From contig NW_013546954.1 of assembly GCF_000711695.1 (NCBI RefSeq), positions 35,196 to 99,195 on the forward strand: 64,000 nucleotides of DNA. Direction: 5' to 3'. The notes beneath the pieces are model-generated. The model was not told the DNA's origin. It searched no databases and saw only the letters and a program-made list of their open reading frames with translations. Positions 23,140 to 35,455 of the stretch are shown one piece after another. Position numbers and translations under genes: made by a program. How positions within the stretch are numbered: the first letter of the stretch is position 1; every line of letters starts with the position of its first letter. The DNA is from Tilletiaria anomala UBC 951 (lineage: Eukaryota; Basidiomycota; Exobasidiomycetes; Georgefischeriales; Tilletiariaceae).

Positions 23140-23848
23140 ATGATTGGCGAGGAGGGTGTAGATGACCGGCCAGTGACGAGCGCTGAAATACAGAAGGCGC
23201 GGTCGTTCCTGGTGGAAAGACTGCTTCCCGACCTGGATCAGACGAAGCAGAAGCACGATCTGGTGCGCAGCGACATTGCAGGCTATGAAAGGCTACTCGT
23301 GCATCTACGGGAGCTAGAAGAGCGGGCCAGGAGAGGGGTGGTGCACGTAGATTCTCACATCGATAGCGACGATGGAATGACGCTTCCGGCAAAATAGTGC
23401 GTATGAGGGAGCGCATGTCGCACGCGGTACCATTGACTGCTCACCATCCCGTTGCCGTTGCCAGTTCGACCACAGCAAATCCCATCGTGCATCTTGGTCT
23501 AGGAAATCTGTATCTTGAACTACCTGCTCAAGAAGCACGAGCATTCGTCTCCTCTAGACTAAAGCTACTTTCCAAGTGAGTTTCACTCTAACTGCATAGG
23601 AGCGTTTTGCTCAAGTAACCTTCAATGTGACCCCTCCCCATTGTCCAGGCGATTAGGCAGAGAACAAGAGAATATCGCCAAAATTGAAGCTGTTGTCCAT
23701 TTGGTGAGTTTTCGAATCATCCTGACAGACTACCGGGACCTCGGCATGACGTTATTCTCCGCTTTCGGCCCAACAGTCAAGTACCACGCTTGTAAAGCTC
23801 GAAGCATTGCACCGCGGCGAGACGAAGACCATACTAGATGAAAACTGA
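23140..23848 (+). CDS. Prefoldin-fold protein, UXT-like
   Basis: A 164-residue protein of the prefoldin alpha fold in four exons: 23140-23396, 23465-23575, 23649-23703 and 23777-23848. A first coiled-coil helix (ARSFLVERLLPDLDQTKQKH to LVHLRELEERARRG) is followed by the beta-hairpin core (NPIVHLGLGNLYLELPAQEA) and a second helix (ARAFVSSRLKLLSKRLGREQ). This order matches UXT and related prefoldin-like subunits of R2TP/URI chaperone complexes, which help assemble RNA polymerases and PIKK kinases; a canonical prefoldin alpha subunit is the alternative. Assignment rests on the LGLG hairpin and helix layout. Confidence 0.72.
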
Positions 23849-24473
23849 CTCTCAAGGCCGCGTCTTTACGAATTAAGTGTTATGTAGAATAAAAAGCCAG
23901 TAAAATCGCTGGTATGCACCACGTTGCAGCATATCTGCCATCAGCCACTCTTCGCCTTCGCTACTGGCTGCTGCCGCTCATCGTTCCGCAGGTTTCCGTG
24001 GTTGTGCATTCTGTCAAAATATCACACCGGAAACTAGCAGTCCGGGAGAGGGCTGGGTGTGGTCTTCTTTGTCCCCACAGCTTCTGGAGTCCCGGGAGAA
24101 AGGCCGGACGACGTGATATCCTCGGCCTTCGCCAGGGTGTGAGACCTTCCATCAGATCATCACATTTATCGTTCTCGCGTGTTTCCAAATAAGAGAGAAG
24201 AGGCGGGGCCTGACCAAGTCGAACATGCATGAACTGTATGACGTACAACTTGTGTGGCAAGCGATCGACTGATGTCAATGTCCTGATCGCATGGATGAAC
24301 CCTTATAATTGATAGTACGAAAGCAGCTCACCATGTTGCGCACAGTAAATGACCCATACATTGCATACTGCTTCTTCACTTACTAGGCGCAGGTGTACAT
24401 GAAGCATTTCTATCCTTTGCCCAACCCTTTAAGTTGCATTGCCAGTCGAAGTAACACGTTCCAACGTTCCAAG
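23849..24473. other. Intergenic, about 625 bases
   Basis: Nothing recognisable apart from its role as 3' region of the UXT-like gene and promoter of the following small gene. Confidence 0.4.
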
Positions 24474-24929
24474 ATGCTCAAGGGCACATCTGTCAGCCGC
24501 ACTGCTTTCCGTACGCCTCTTGCTCCGGCCGTGAAACCTCGGGTTCCGCACGGTAGCTCGCGAATTGCTGTATCTTTGAGTGTTCGTTCGGGTCCATTGA
24601 TGGACCAAGTTGTATTGCGCGAAAGCATTATACAGCTTCCAGTCAGCGGTGCAGTCAGGCTAACACAATAGTCTGCCTATTTGATGCAGGATCCAAACAA
24701 TTCAACGTCCGAAGAGGCGGCCAGGACTGAGAAGTACAACATGGAACCAGCTCAGCCGGCAAAAGAGGCAGCTACACATTACCAGAGCAACACCCAAGCC
24801 CACACGGACAAGGAGACCGCTTCCCCAAACTCGGCGCCAACCAGCTCGGAGGAAGCTTTGCGCGGGAGCAGGCACAACAAGTCCCCTGAACAGCTGCAGA
24901 AGGAAGCCACGGCCAATATGGGCAACTGA
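24474..24929 (+). CDS. Small protein with a likely mitochondrial leader, function unknown
   Basis: Proposed as two exons, 24474-24569 and 24690-24929, giving 111 residues. Exon 1 (MLKGTSVSRTAFRTPLAPAV onward) is rich in Arg, Ser and Ala without acidic residues, typical of a mitochondrial import sequence. Exon 2 is hydrophilic and helical (STSEEAARTEKYNMEPAQPA, SSEEALRGSRHNKSPEQLQK), a pattern I associate with small uncharacterised fungal mitochondrial proteins. The acceptor TTGATGCAG is clear; the donor is less so (GTATCT chosen for frame). An independent start at 24684 would give only the second part. Confidence 0.55.
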
Positions 24930-25794
24930 ACCATTTCCACTGTACTATATCATTCTTACTGTACCCACATTCTGCACGCTGCACGTTGCCAATGCCTCGT
25001 GTCTTGCTTCCCGTCTGCATTGTATGAATGCTATCGATAGGTAATCTGGTGCCTCGATAGTGTCCAATATGCTGAATGCTGTGTGCGACGGCACAGCAGA
25101 CTCGGAACTCAAGATGAAGTTGAGGCGAGACCAAGCAGCTGAGGTCTAATCTGATGTTTGCGGAAGGCTGATCGAGATCACTTCACGCGGTCGTTGGCCC
25201 AGCTAAAAGAATGGATTAATGGCAGGTGCGCTGAATACAGGCGGTGGCTCTGAATGCTAGACTAGATGCACCTGGTCAAATTTGACTAGTTGCCGCACAC
25301 CAGACCCGATGTCGTCCAATGCGAACGCATCATGCGATCTGGACATGAGCATCGACACGCCATCTACATCTGCACGGGACTAACTGGAGCTTCGAGGGTC
25401 GACGGGGCAAAGGCAGCGCAGGGATGACTACAGGGCACGACGATCCACGCCATCAAACCACGTTACCCGGTAGCCCACGCATGAAGTCATCGGCCAAGGG
25501 AAAGCAACAAGCATAGTGTTACACAATTAGAACAGTAAAAGAATACAACACAACCATATACGAGTCACTGCCAGTCATCTATGAGAGATCACTGCGGAGC
25601 CTCCACCCCACCGGAGGACGACGGCACAGTGATGATGCTGACGTTGATCATGGCTGCCGTTCTGTCAGCTTGCGGGCGGGACGTCGCCGATGAGCTGCGA
25701 AAAAAAGGTCGACGGAATCGGTCCGGGGATATGTCCTATGCGCTATATCTGTTGGTCCAGCAGCCGCTCTTGCAGAGGGAAGTCATCCAGACGC
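24930..25794. other. Intergenic, about 865 bases
   Basis: Lies between the 3' ends of two convergent genes (the small plus-strand gene and histone H3). No feature recognised. Confidence 0.4.
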
Positions 25795-26506
<712 letters not shown>

Positions 26507-27864
26507 CTTGTCGACTGCGGGGCAGAGTCGTGACAATAGGCACGTTGAGAAGGGTTATGAAGAGTATGAAGAGTATGTGTGGTTGTAGGGATAAAAGTAT
26601 GAAGAGGTGCCAACGTGTATGTGATGAAGGAAAGTATGGTCGCGTCCAGTTATTCCGAGATGTCGCGGATGAAGGTATGGGTAGCGATGGAGACCCCCCA
26701 AGGTGATGGCATCATAGTATTTTTGCACAGGAGAAAAGGGAGATGGATAGTGGAGATCAATGTGAGCATGTTTGTGCTGAGTTGAGGTAAGATTGATTAA
26801 TGGAAATGGTGTGGATTGAGTACTCACATCAGCTTTGCTTCTGTTGACAAGGTGGTGCGTGAGGTGGGGATGATGATGGTACAGTAGCAAGAGAGATTGA
26901 TAAAATGGGGACGTGTTTCTGTGGTGTCGAAATCGCGCGTTGACCCCGACAAAACCATCCAGCTCGTCCTTGTTTGTGGTCTGGGTTCGGGAGTAATTTT
27001 CGTTCCGAATCGTGCGCGTGCAAGTCTGTGTCTCGGACGCGCGCACAATGCACCTCCTCCTCACAAGTCACATGGCGGCGTCCGTGGTTAGTCCTGCGAG
27101 CAGCGAGAAGGGCGAGTGGCCTTATCATCTAGTCCAAACCCCTCACCCCCACCAATTCCAGGCAAGAACTGGGCGTTCTCGCCGCACGGGGACTGCGTTT
27201 CGGCCTTTCTGGGGTTCACTCCAATGTCTTGGACATGACAGTCACTAGTCGGTGATTTGCCTGCCTTCCAGCAATCGCTGTTGTGTCGATTGTTGAAGGA
27301 ACGATGGGTGTGTAGATTTACAAGGATAATTGGAGTCGAATTTTTGCAACTTAAGCCGCGCAAACACGCTTTGTGTTGATCTCGCTTGTATGCATGGACG
27401 TCACAGGTTCGTTGCTCTTTGGCCAAGGTCAACAAGTCATCTCTCCGTCCTCGACCGCAACTCGATGATGCAACCATGCACAGCAGGAAAGCTCTTGCAG
27501 CGGCTCCCGATCGCTTGTGCGCGGCATACCATGCGCTCAAGATGAGCACCTGCCAAGATCTCCTACATCACCGCCCCAGCTGCCGACTCTCAGTCAAAAT
27601 GAGGTCAACTACCAATAGGTCAGGAGTGACGTGTCTGCCGCGCGTATAATTGTCACGTGACTGCGTCAGCATCTATGTGGCACACGACAAAGACGCTGTC
27701 GTAATATCCTATTGACTTGCCGATGTCCTCTACTCACCGTAAGCTAGTTATGAATACGACCAACCGCACCGGTCCAGTATGACCGAGCTAGCCAGTCATG
27801 CCTGAGACAAAGGCGGTCAACTACGGCTGGTGTCCTGTATTGACGTCGAGGCACATTGTTTCTC
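26507..27864. other. Intergenic, 1.36 kb, between histone H3 and the LysM gene
   Basis: Part of 26550-26830 is rich in GT/GA on the plus strand, giving stop-free minus-strand frames without meaning. A TCACGTGA motif lies at 27653-27660. Presumably this carries the H3 promoter at left and the LysM gene promoter at right. Confidence 0.4.
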
Positions 27865-29323
27865 ATGCCTCCATCGAATCAACCGTATGTTCTGGAGGTG
27901 AAGCTCAACATGCTTTCCTCTGAGCTGTGCATGACTTGCTGCTCCACGATCGCGAGCGGATCTAGCCAGCATGAAGTCAAGCCAAAGGCAATGCCCTTCG
28001 TGCATGGCTGCTGCAGGCGGTTCATTTGCTCGACCTGCATAGCCAACAATGCACGACTCGCCACTTTCTGTCCCTTCTGCGAGGATCCTCAGACAGCATT
28101 TCGCAAGGGCAGGCGACATGACGTAACGAGGGCAGGCGACACATTGTTCGACTTTGACAAAGCCCTCTCCGGATCAGGCCAAGCTGTTCAGAACGGCAGT
28201 GCAGAGGAATCGCTCGAAAGGGATGTACCACCTGCGTACGAAGCCGGTCCCGATTTTGTGCTTGCCTACGACGACAGTACAAAGGAGGACGCTGTTGTCG
28301 CAACGGCGACGGCTTCTATTCAAAAAATATCCAAAATCCAATTATCCGAGCCCGGGACCTTCAAGCCGATAGCCGATCACACACACGCCGCGGGCCTTGC
28401 AGAAGTGCTGCCCGAGAAGATCAAGGTCCCGCCAGATAGTGGAAAGGAGCAGACTCAGCGCGGCACTGGGGAGTCCGCACCGACCGATGGCGAGACGAGA
28501 CAGTATTGGCTCAGACCCGAGGACACACTCTCTGGCCTTGCCTTGCGTTTCAGAGTGCCGGTGAGCGCTTGGTCCTATCCCCAAAAAATTCTTCCAGCAT
28601 CGTTTGACCCACTTCGACCCATCTTCCTCTGTTTACTTGTAGGACGTCACCCTTTGCACTTTGAACCAGCTGCCACGCTCTGCGCTCGCAACGACACCGC
28701 ATATCCTTCACACGCGTCACTGGATCCTGCTCCCTGCCAACTGCATTTCTGTTGCGGATGCAGCTGAAGATTCGAAGTTACAAGAAGCGCTCACCGGTCC
28801 TCTGAAGCTGTCTGCAGCATCCAAGCGCATCGCCGCTCGCCGCGGAGCAGAGTTACGCTTTCAAGCAACAATCATGCGCACCGGCGGTGGTGCTATGGGC
28901 CAGAGTGGCGAGACGCCGCCAGACGAGCGGGCGGCAAGTGCGTACATCGCGCTCGCTGAGCAAGAGTTGGCGTGGGTAGACTTTGATGAGCAAGACATGA
29001 AGCAACATAGCACACAACCGCTGAGGCCCGAGGACGACGAGAGCGATGAGCAGCTACGAGATTCCAGCTGCGCTGCTCGATATGACGCAATATTGTCACA
29101 GGCAGTGGCCAAGTGGATGATGGACTCAAACTGGGAAAGGGCCCAGCGAGCTGCTGGTCTGGATCCGAGCAAAATCCCGCGAGGTCGCAAGTTTACAGAC
29201 TCTCGCGGCGGTCACGCACGCGAGCATAGCGGCTTCAGGGACGCTATGTCCCAATTTTTTGGTTCGATGACATCTCAGTACAATACCTTGATGCGGCCCA
29301 CAAATCCGCTGATGAAGAAGTGA
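27865..29323 (+). CDS. Cys-cluster and LysM-domain protein, no signal peptide
   Basis: A 458-residue protein in two exons, 27865-28560 and 28643-29323. Near the N-terminus is a zinc-binding cluster resembling a RING or treble-clef (CMTCCSTIA, then HGCCRRFICSTCIANN and FCPFCE, about residues 20-75). In the middle a LysM domain starts at RQYWLRPEDTLSGLALRFRV and continues across the splice as DVTLCTLNQLPRS to HTRHWILLP. The C-terminal half is helical and charged (AYIALAEQELAWVDFDEQDM). No signal peptide is visible, so this is an intracellular LysM protein rather than a chitin-binding effector. ATG at 27865 is used; ATG at 27910 is a possible alternative. Confidence 0.75.
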
Positions 29324-29504
29324 GCAGCACGCAGAGAGGAACAAAACCGGCAATACGGTATGAGACCTCGCACAGATAGACATGTTTTTTGTTGTACTGC
29401 AGAGAGCGCATCGTTTGATTTGCAAATCCTGCCCAGCTTCCTCATGCTGCCGCATCTGAATAGAATCTATTTATTGCATGAGCTTGGCATATGCTATGAC
29501 TGAT

Positions 29505-30203
29505 TCAATGGGAGCCATGAGGGTGCCCCGAAGTGTCCAGTTTGTAGCCTACGATAGACCGTCGGCCAATCTGCGTAATGCAAAGGAGAGTCATCGTCAG
29601 CATCAGACGGCCCTGATCCGGGTTACTTTGAACACCCGGATCGACTTACCATTTCACCAATAGTGAAGATACCGAGAGCCTCGATGGCATAGATACCTGC
29701 CTTCTTCCATTCGCCAGAGGAGACGAACTTGGCCCAGTAGCCAGCGTCAGAGGCTCGGGACCAGAGAGTCTTATACGCGGAAGTAATCTGCTCGATGGAT
29801 GAGGGTGGGGCCAAGCGTTCTGCCTGGTAGACCTGCTTGGCGATGGACCCTGCTACCTTCAGATTGTAGACGGCAGGTTCAGAGTAGGCTATACAAAAGA
29901 AAGAGGCAGATCGGTCAGCCACTCAATGTATGCCATCTGGTGCTCAGCGCATGCCGAAGTGGAGATCTCACAACCAAGCAAGCCTTCCGCCCTCTTCAAT
30001 CCTTGACCACCGAGCTGCATTGCCTTGTCTGCCACTCCAGAGAGCTGAGACTGAGCAGTTTTAGCTGCAGACTTGGCTGCGTCGACGCCTGACTTGGCCA
30101 CATCGGCTTGCTGAGGAGCAGAGCGTGTGAAGGTGCGGGTGCTGCCACCGATCGCGCGGCGGGAGAGCACCACACTCTGTTGGCGTAACGATTGGAACAG
30201 CAT
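29505..30203 (-). CDS. ATP20: Mitochondrial F1Fo ATP synthase subunit g
   Basis: Small inner-membrane subunit of the Fo sector that supports ATP synthase dimers and cristae. It has 177 residues in three exons: 29975-30203, 29650-29888 and 29505-29570. The N-terminus (MLFQSLRQQSVVLSRRAIGG) is a mitochondrial import signal. The conserved core follows: EPAVYNLKVAGSIAKQVYQA, a helical middle, and the membrane helix GIYAIEALGIFTIGEM with its glycine spacing, then IGRRSIVGYK. Its stop codon is about 180 bases from that of the convergent LysM gene. Confidence 0.9.
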
Positions 30204-30613
30204 TTTGACTTGCGGAACCTACTGCTCGAAGGAGAGACCGCTTGTCTGTCTCATACAGGGTGCAACGATCGCTGGATGCTCTTGTTTGGGCGCATATGGC
30301 TGCGAAGAAGAAGCTGCTGCTGGTGAGATTGTTGGCTGGTGGTTTCCGGCTCACCCCGCCGCTGCTTGGGAAGGAGACGAGAGGCACAGAGAGAAAGAGA
30401 CACAGAAACTCTCTCCTTCCGCGTTCCGCCACCACACCTGCGTGTATGCATAATATCAAGATGCATCCCCAGCAATCTGATGCGTGGTTGCTGCTGCTCC
30501 GGTCTGTTTATCTCGAATTCCTGCAATGTATTGGGTCTTTCGTACACGAATACCTTGAGCAACGAGCTGAAGGCAATACGGCGTGAAATGCAGAAGCTGA
30601 CACATTTTTCAGC
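30204..30613. other. Divergent promoter between ATP20 and the WBP4-like gene
   Basis: 410 bases between two start codons pointing apart; no further motif recognised. Confidence 0.4.
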
Positions 30614-31753
30614 ATGACTGAATATTGGATCTCGCGCAAGCGATGGACATGCCCGTACTGCGACATTACGATCAACGATGACGTGCCATCCAGGCAGCAG
30701 CACGAGAATGGACTGCGCCACAAGGGAAACGTTGAGCGAGCTCTCAAAAATGTCTACAAGCAGAGCCACTTGCAGAGAAAGGAGAAGAGCGATGCAGCGA
30801 AAGAAATGAAGAGGATCGAGGCGGCAGCCAAGGCGGCTATGGAGAAGGACAGTGCTGCATTTATCCCTGTGCTAGCCGCCGTCTCTCCATCTGCGGCGGC
30901 TGGGCCAAGCAAGGCTGCGCAAGAAAACAAATCTGCTCCAGGGAAACCAGCCGCGTGGAAACCCAAGGACCCTTACAGCGTCTACGGAAACGTCGCTTCA
31001 GACTATGCCACGAGCATGGAAGAGGCGCAGAAGGGAGCACAGGAGGAAGAGGAGCGAAGACGACAGGAGGGGACAGCAAGCGAATGGTCGGTGGTTGAGC
31101 CTTCTGCTGCGGCACCGCGGCCAGCAGATGCTCCGTCAATACCACACGCCAGCACCTCGGCAAGCACCACAAACGCGCTCACGGAGCGTGACGAGGCGCG
31201 GCAGTTCCGCGTACGAGAGCGGCAAGTGGCCTTTGATGGCGATTCTGGCGGCAGCGACGATGGTCACAGAGCCAGTGGCATCACGGGCGAAATCCGCGTG
31301 AAGAAGCGTGTCAGGACGAAAACGCAAAGAGAGGCGGAGGAGGAAGAGGACCGCAAGAAGCGTACGCTACCAGAGTGGAAGCCGCTGAAGATTGTCGAAG
31401 ATAGCTATGAAGGCGAGGGCGAAGTGGAGGCACCGGTCGGATCGTCGAACCGAGCACACTCAGACGATGCGTCAGAAAGACCGCCCGTGCACCTCGCTGC
31501 TGGAGAGGTAAGCTCAGCTGCCAAGGAAGAAGAACAGGATACACCCTCGGTCAGCGTGGAGATCGCTTCAGAGCCGCTAAGCGCGGGCGGCGCTCGCACA
31601 CTCGAGCAGCCCACCGTGGCTTCAGCAACAGGATCAGCAGTCGAATCAGCAGCTGCAGCAGTAGCGCCTGCGGCTGCTGCTGCTTCTGCAGGAGGAATGT
31701 TCAAGAGGCGGAAAGGCGGCGCGAACAGGGATACGAAGAAGATATTTGTGTGA
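30614..31753 (+). CDS. U1-type zinc-finger splicing protein, WBP4/FBP21-like
   Basis: A single-exon protein of 379 residues. The N-terminus carries a U1/matrin-type C2H2 zinc finger (YWISRKRWTCPYCDITINDD, then SRQQHENGLRHKGNVERALK), the hallmark of WBP4/FBP21, a spliceosomal B-complex component. The middle is charged and Ala/Glu-rich with the conserved DPYSVYGNVASDYATSM segment, then PEWKPLKIVEDSYEGEG, and the tail ends GGMFKRRKGGANRDTKKIFV, a C-terminal FKRRK block also seen in this family. No WW domain is visible, as in fungal members. It is tail-to-tail with the glucoamylase gene, 188 bases apart. Confidence 0.82.
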   Translation: MTEYWISRKRWTCPYCDITINDDVPSRQQHENGLRHKGNVERALKNVYKQSHLQRKEKSDAAKEMKRIEAAAKAAMEKDSAAFIPVLAAVSPSAAAGPSKAAQENKSAPGKPAAWKPKDPYSVYGNVASDYATSMEEAQKGAQEEEERRRQEGTASEWSVVEPSAAAPRPADAPSIPHASTSASTTNALTERDEARQFRVRERQVAFDGDSGGSDDGHRASGITGEIRVKKRVRTKTQREAEEEEDRKKRTLPEWKPLKIVEDSYEGEGEVEAPVGSSNRAHSDDASERPPVHLAAGEVSSAAKEEEQDTPSVSVEIASEPLSAGGARTLEQPTVASATGSAVESAAAAVAPAAAAASAGGMFKRRKGGANRDTKKIFV

Positions 31754-31941
31754 TCAAGTGCAGAATGCTGCATGCAATACATGGTCCTCGTCGTCACAGA
31801 CGGTTGCTGTTTCCTTTTTGCGAATATGCTTTTCACGGTGTATAATGTTGAGGTGAATCTGCGGATGAAGAGGGATGTACACGACATCGCTGCGAAAGCA
31901 GAGAGGGAGATAGATCACGCTTACCAGCTCACGTGCCGGTT

Positions 31942-33634
31942 CTAGAATGCTGGCGTGCCGTTGGCGGCCTGGCTCTTGGTGAGCCAGGAGGCGTAGTTCC
32001 ACGTGAGGTCGCGCGCACCGACGTTATATCCCGAATTGCGGTCCATCTCCTCGTTCATCGATCCGTTCGTCTGCGCGTGACTCTGCACGACCTGTACGAA
32101 GCCGTCGGCCTGGGCCTTCATGCCGCGCGTGAGCGTGGCGTACGTCGCGCTGTTGGCGGCGTACATGCCCGTCGCGAGGCCTGAGGCGAACTGCGCAAAG
32201 AACGGCTGCGAGACAATTGTGACGGATAGCGCCTGCGCCTGGTTGAACACGTGCAGCGCGTTGTATACTACCTCTGCGGCGGCGAGCGTGCAGAGGAACC
32301 ACGGGTTGCCGCCGTTGCGGTCGTTGCCGCTGTACTCGTCCTCTGGGTAGCGACCAGTGGCGACGGCGGTGGGCGCCGCGGTGTTATTGTTGATTGCGTA
32401 CAGGCTGCGGAACGCATCGACGTACTGCTTCTGGGTCGCGAGGATCCGGTCAGTCGCAGGGCCGAACTGCGTGTTGTCCAGGCTGGACGCGACGCTTGTC
32501 TGGTTCCAGCCGTGCAGCGCGCCGAGCATGACGGAGCAGTCGATGCCGGAGCGACCCGAGACGCCTTGGTACGCGTTGACGCGGTTCTGACTCGACGACC
32601 AGAACGACTGCAGCTTCGACTGAATCGCCGCGGCTTGCTGCGCGTAGTACGTCGCTGCGCCGCTGTCGCCCATGTCAGTTGCGAACTTTGCGCCCTCGGC
32701 CATGGCGCGTCGCTGCACGCTGAGTGTGAAAAAGTGTGTCGCCTGCACTTCCTCCCACGCTGTCCTCGTGTGTGTTTTCAGCCAGAGCCAGGAAGAAGTC
32801 GAATGAGTGCATGACGGCCGGCCCCGGCCAGAAACGTGGCGTCCAACTCACGGTCAAAATTGCTGTCCTGCCAGTGGTGCGCGACATACTCAAGGTCATT
32901 TTTGATGAGCGAGTTGCCGCTGAGGCTGTTTTGGTACAGCGTGCTCTTGGTGAACGTGTCGGAGAGGCCGATGGCGCGCGCATACTTCATGAAAGCGGTC
33001 GCACGCAGCGCCGGACCGTCGTTCTGCGGCCGGCCCCAGGGCCCGGTGAAGAGGGAGCCGTCGACGTTGAACTTGGGCTCGCCAAGGCTGCTGGACGAGC
33101 TGGCCGCGTTGGCTTGGTGAGCCTGCTCAGCGCGTGCCCAGTTCTCGATCATCGTCCTCGTTACACCGTTAGTGCCCTTGATGTAGTTGTCGATGACGAC
33201 TTTCATGGTCATGGCCGAGTCACGGACCCAGGCATAAAAGTAGTCGGCTAGAGGACCAACGGGCACTGCAGTGAGCCTTGTGCATGGGAAAATGTATTGA
33301 AAACAAACGGTCGACTCACGGGCATCGGTAGAAGGAGATGCGATGACGGCGCCGGTTTGGACATTGGGAACTTGCGTGTTACTGTTGGCGCCACCGATGT
33401 TTGCGATCATCTATATTGGGTGGAGAGAGTGGACAGCATCAGTTGATCTGACGAAAACGCCCACGGCTGTGGCATGCGGGTGCTGTGACCACCCGTTATG
33501 CTAAACGGACAACTCACACTGGTGTACGAGTAGCTGTCCGTCACGGTCCCTTCCACTTGGCCGGGCGCCGAGATGGCAAGAAAGGTGAGGGCAGCCGATG
33601 TGCCGAGGGCAGCAAAGGAGGAGCGGAGCTGCAT
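31942..33634 (-). CDS. Secreted glucoamylase, GH15
   Basis: Extracellular exo-acting enzyme releasing glucose from starch-type chain ends. It has 479 residues in four exons: 33518-33634, 33320-33410, 32852-33265 and 31942-32759. A signal peptide (MQLRSSFAALGTSAALTFLA) leads to IGGANSNTQVPNVQTGAVIA, then the GH15 motifs YFYAWVRDSAMTMK, DGPALRATAFMKYA, GGNPWFLCTLAAAEV, and SMNEEMDRNSGYNVGARDLT, where the family's catalytic base Glu lies. The catalytic (alpha/alpha)6 barrel looks complete, but the protein ends at NGTPAF with no linker or starch-binding CBM20. An in-frame ATG at 33814 would add a second hydrophobic segment (see findings). Confidence 0.9.
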
Positions 33635-35455
33635 CTTGTCTATTGACAACGCGATTAAGGACGGGCGGGCGAGGAGGAGGGCACAACACGCAAAGAGGAG
33701 CAGGAGGAGGGGGAGGAAGGAGGAGGTGGCGCGGCGAGACCGAGGCATGGGGAGGATGTGCAGGTCGCCCATTTGTACATCATCCAGTTCATCTCCTCTG
33801 GCACTCGCATTCATCTCTATCGTCGATGGTTATAGGCTGCATGATGGACCGTACCCAACAGCCAGCCAGCCGATCAAGGAGAGGGAGCATCCAACAAAGG
33901 CGCAGAGGAGGGTTGCACAACGTATGTGCACTGCATGTGGAGATGAAGCGGAAAGCGATCCCCTCTCCTCGTGCCCACCTCAATCCCCATTGTGGTGAAC
34001 TATTGCACTAGAGACGAGCGCATGGTTAGTATGTAGGCACTCGGGCCCGAAAACCCCAGAGGGAGACTCAGAGGAGCCAGAAGACAGATGCCGTGCCGTG
34101 GTGCGTCGACGCTGTCGGAAAAGCCGCCAGTCAAAGTGTAGCTAAATGGTGCAAGGGCGGAAAGGCCACGCCCCTGCCATACATGTATGTATCTCGCGAC
34201 TGTGCTGATGACCCAGTGTGGAGTGCGACGAAGAGTGTGGTCCTTGTTCATTGTTGGAGGGCGGGACTGCGTGCACCGTGCTTTGTGCAACATGCGGCCA
34301 GGGCGTCGCCAGACGAGAGGTTTGCATGCATATTGTAACTGAGAATGGTTCGAGTCAGCTCGCTGTCTGGGGTCTGGAGGAGTGCTAGGTTAAAAGTGCA
34401 ACTCGTCGCCGTATTCACACGCTCATGCCGGAAGACCCTCGCACTCTGGTCCAACGATGGCCGTGTATAGCAAAGTATGGAGTATGGAAGCTGGTGCGAT
34501 GACGGGCGACTGGAGTCCAGATGCTTTGCTCGCTGGCGTGGAAGCGTATCGACCTCGACTCAAAGGCTGGCGGGCTCCGTTGGTGCAACCGGTCGAGGCG
34601 AGACGCCCATGACAAACCCTTCAGTCATCTACCATTGCACAGTATTTATGTAGACAATCTTCAATTCTTCGCGCCGCCCACAGAAGCAGAACCCACACCA
34701 GGTCGAACAAGGGATTTGTCTTTCGTGCGACTTCAGCGCCCCGCAGGCTGCAGGCGGGGCACATCCAGCTTTTCACGATACATGAAACGCAACAAGCTCA
34801 AGCTCGCAGCTCCGCCCACCCGCAATTCGAGTTTCGCATACATTTTCTCACCATGCATCATCATCAGACAAGTGCCACGAGAACACGAGGGCCTCGCTGT
34901 AAAGATCGACTTGACCTAAAAGGCCACACCGTCGCGGACATGTGGAGGAGCAGCCGTTCATCGCTCCCCGCGAACGTTGACATGCAAGCAGCCCCCTGCA
35001 GCTTGCAGGCGGGCGATGACGGGGCGCGCCAAAAGCTCATCTTTCAGATGGTTCATCGTCGCTTCCGTCGTTCTTGCTGCACGAAGGCGTCGCTGAAAAA
35101 GAATTTTCACAAGCTCTCCCCCTCCCACCAAAAAAAAAAGAAAATGATGCGTTGCGGTGAGAAGCTGAGCGCCATCTGCCTTGTGGGATGGGGCAGCTAT
35201 CCCGCCGCTGAGAATCGCTCGGTGCACATGCGCAGTATGATCAGACTATCAGAGCCATTTCTTCAAATTTCCAATAAAGAGATGCAGATGTGTACTACAA
35301 TACATGATCATACAACCGTACCGACATGGCGGCGTGTCTTTTGGTGTTGTGGAGCAGCGCTGCTCCAGATTGAGATCTTGCACGCATGCATGCATCTATG
35401 CATCTATGCATGTGCTCGTCTGTCCGAGAGGTCCCTTTCGTCATCTACCTCGGGA
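33635..35455. other. Intergenic, 1.8 kb, upstream of the glucoamylase
   Basis: Contains the glucoamylase promoter and the transcript end of CHO2. A short imperfect repeat of GCAT and ATCT units lies at 35384-35412. No coding exon recognised. Confidence 0.45.
35384..35412. repeat. Short GCAT/ATCT-unit repeat
   Basis: Tandem imperfect copies of GCATGCAT and GCATCTAT over about 29 bases, directly visible. No function implied. Confidence 0.6.

Noticed and set aside
26555-27064. 169-codon minus-strand frame upstream of histone H3
   Set aside because: Composition follows a GT/GA-rich stretch (His, Thr, Ser, Tyr repeats); looks like promoter DNA read by chance.
34345-34360. GGTTCGAGTC resembling a tRNA B box
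   Set aside because: No matching T-arm, acceptor stem, D-arm or A box around it; the same was true for GGGTTCGAAC near 58999.
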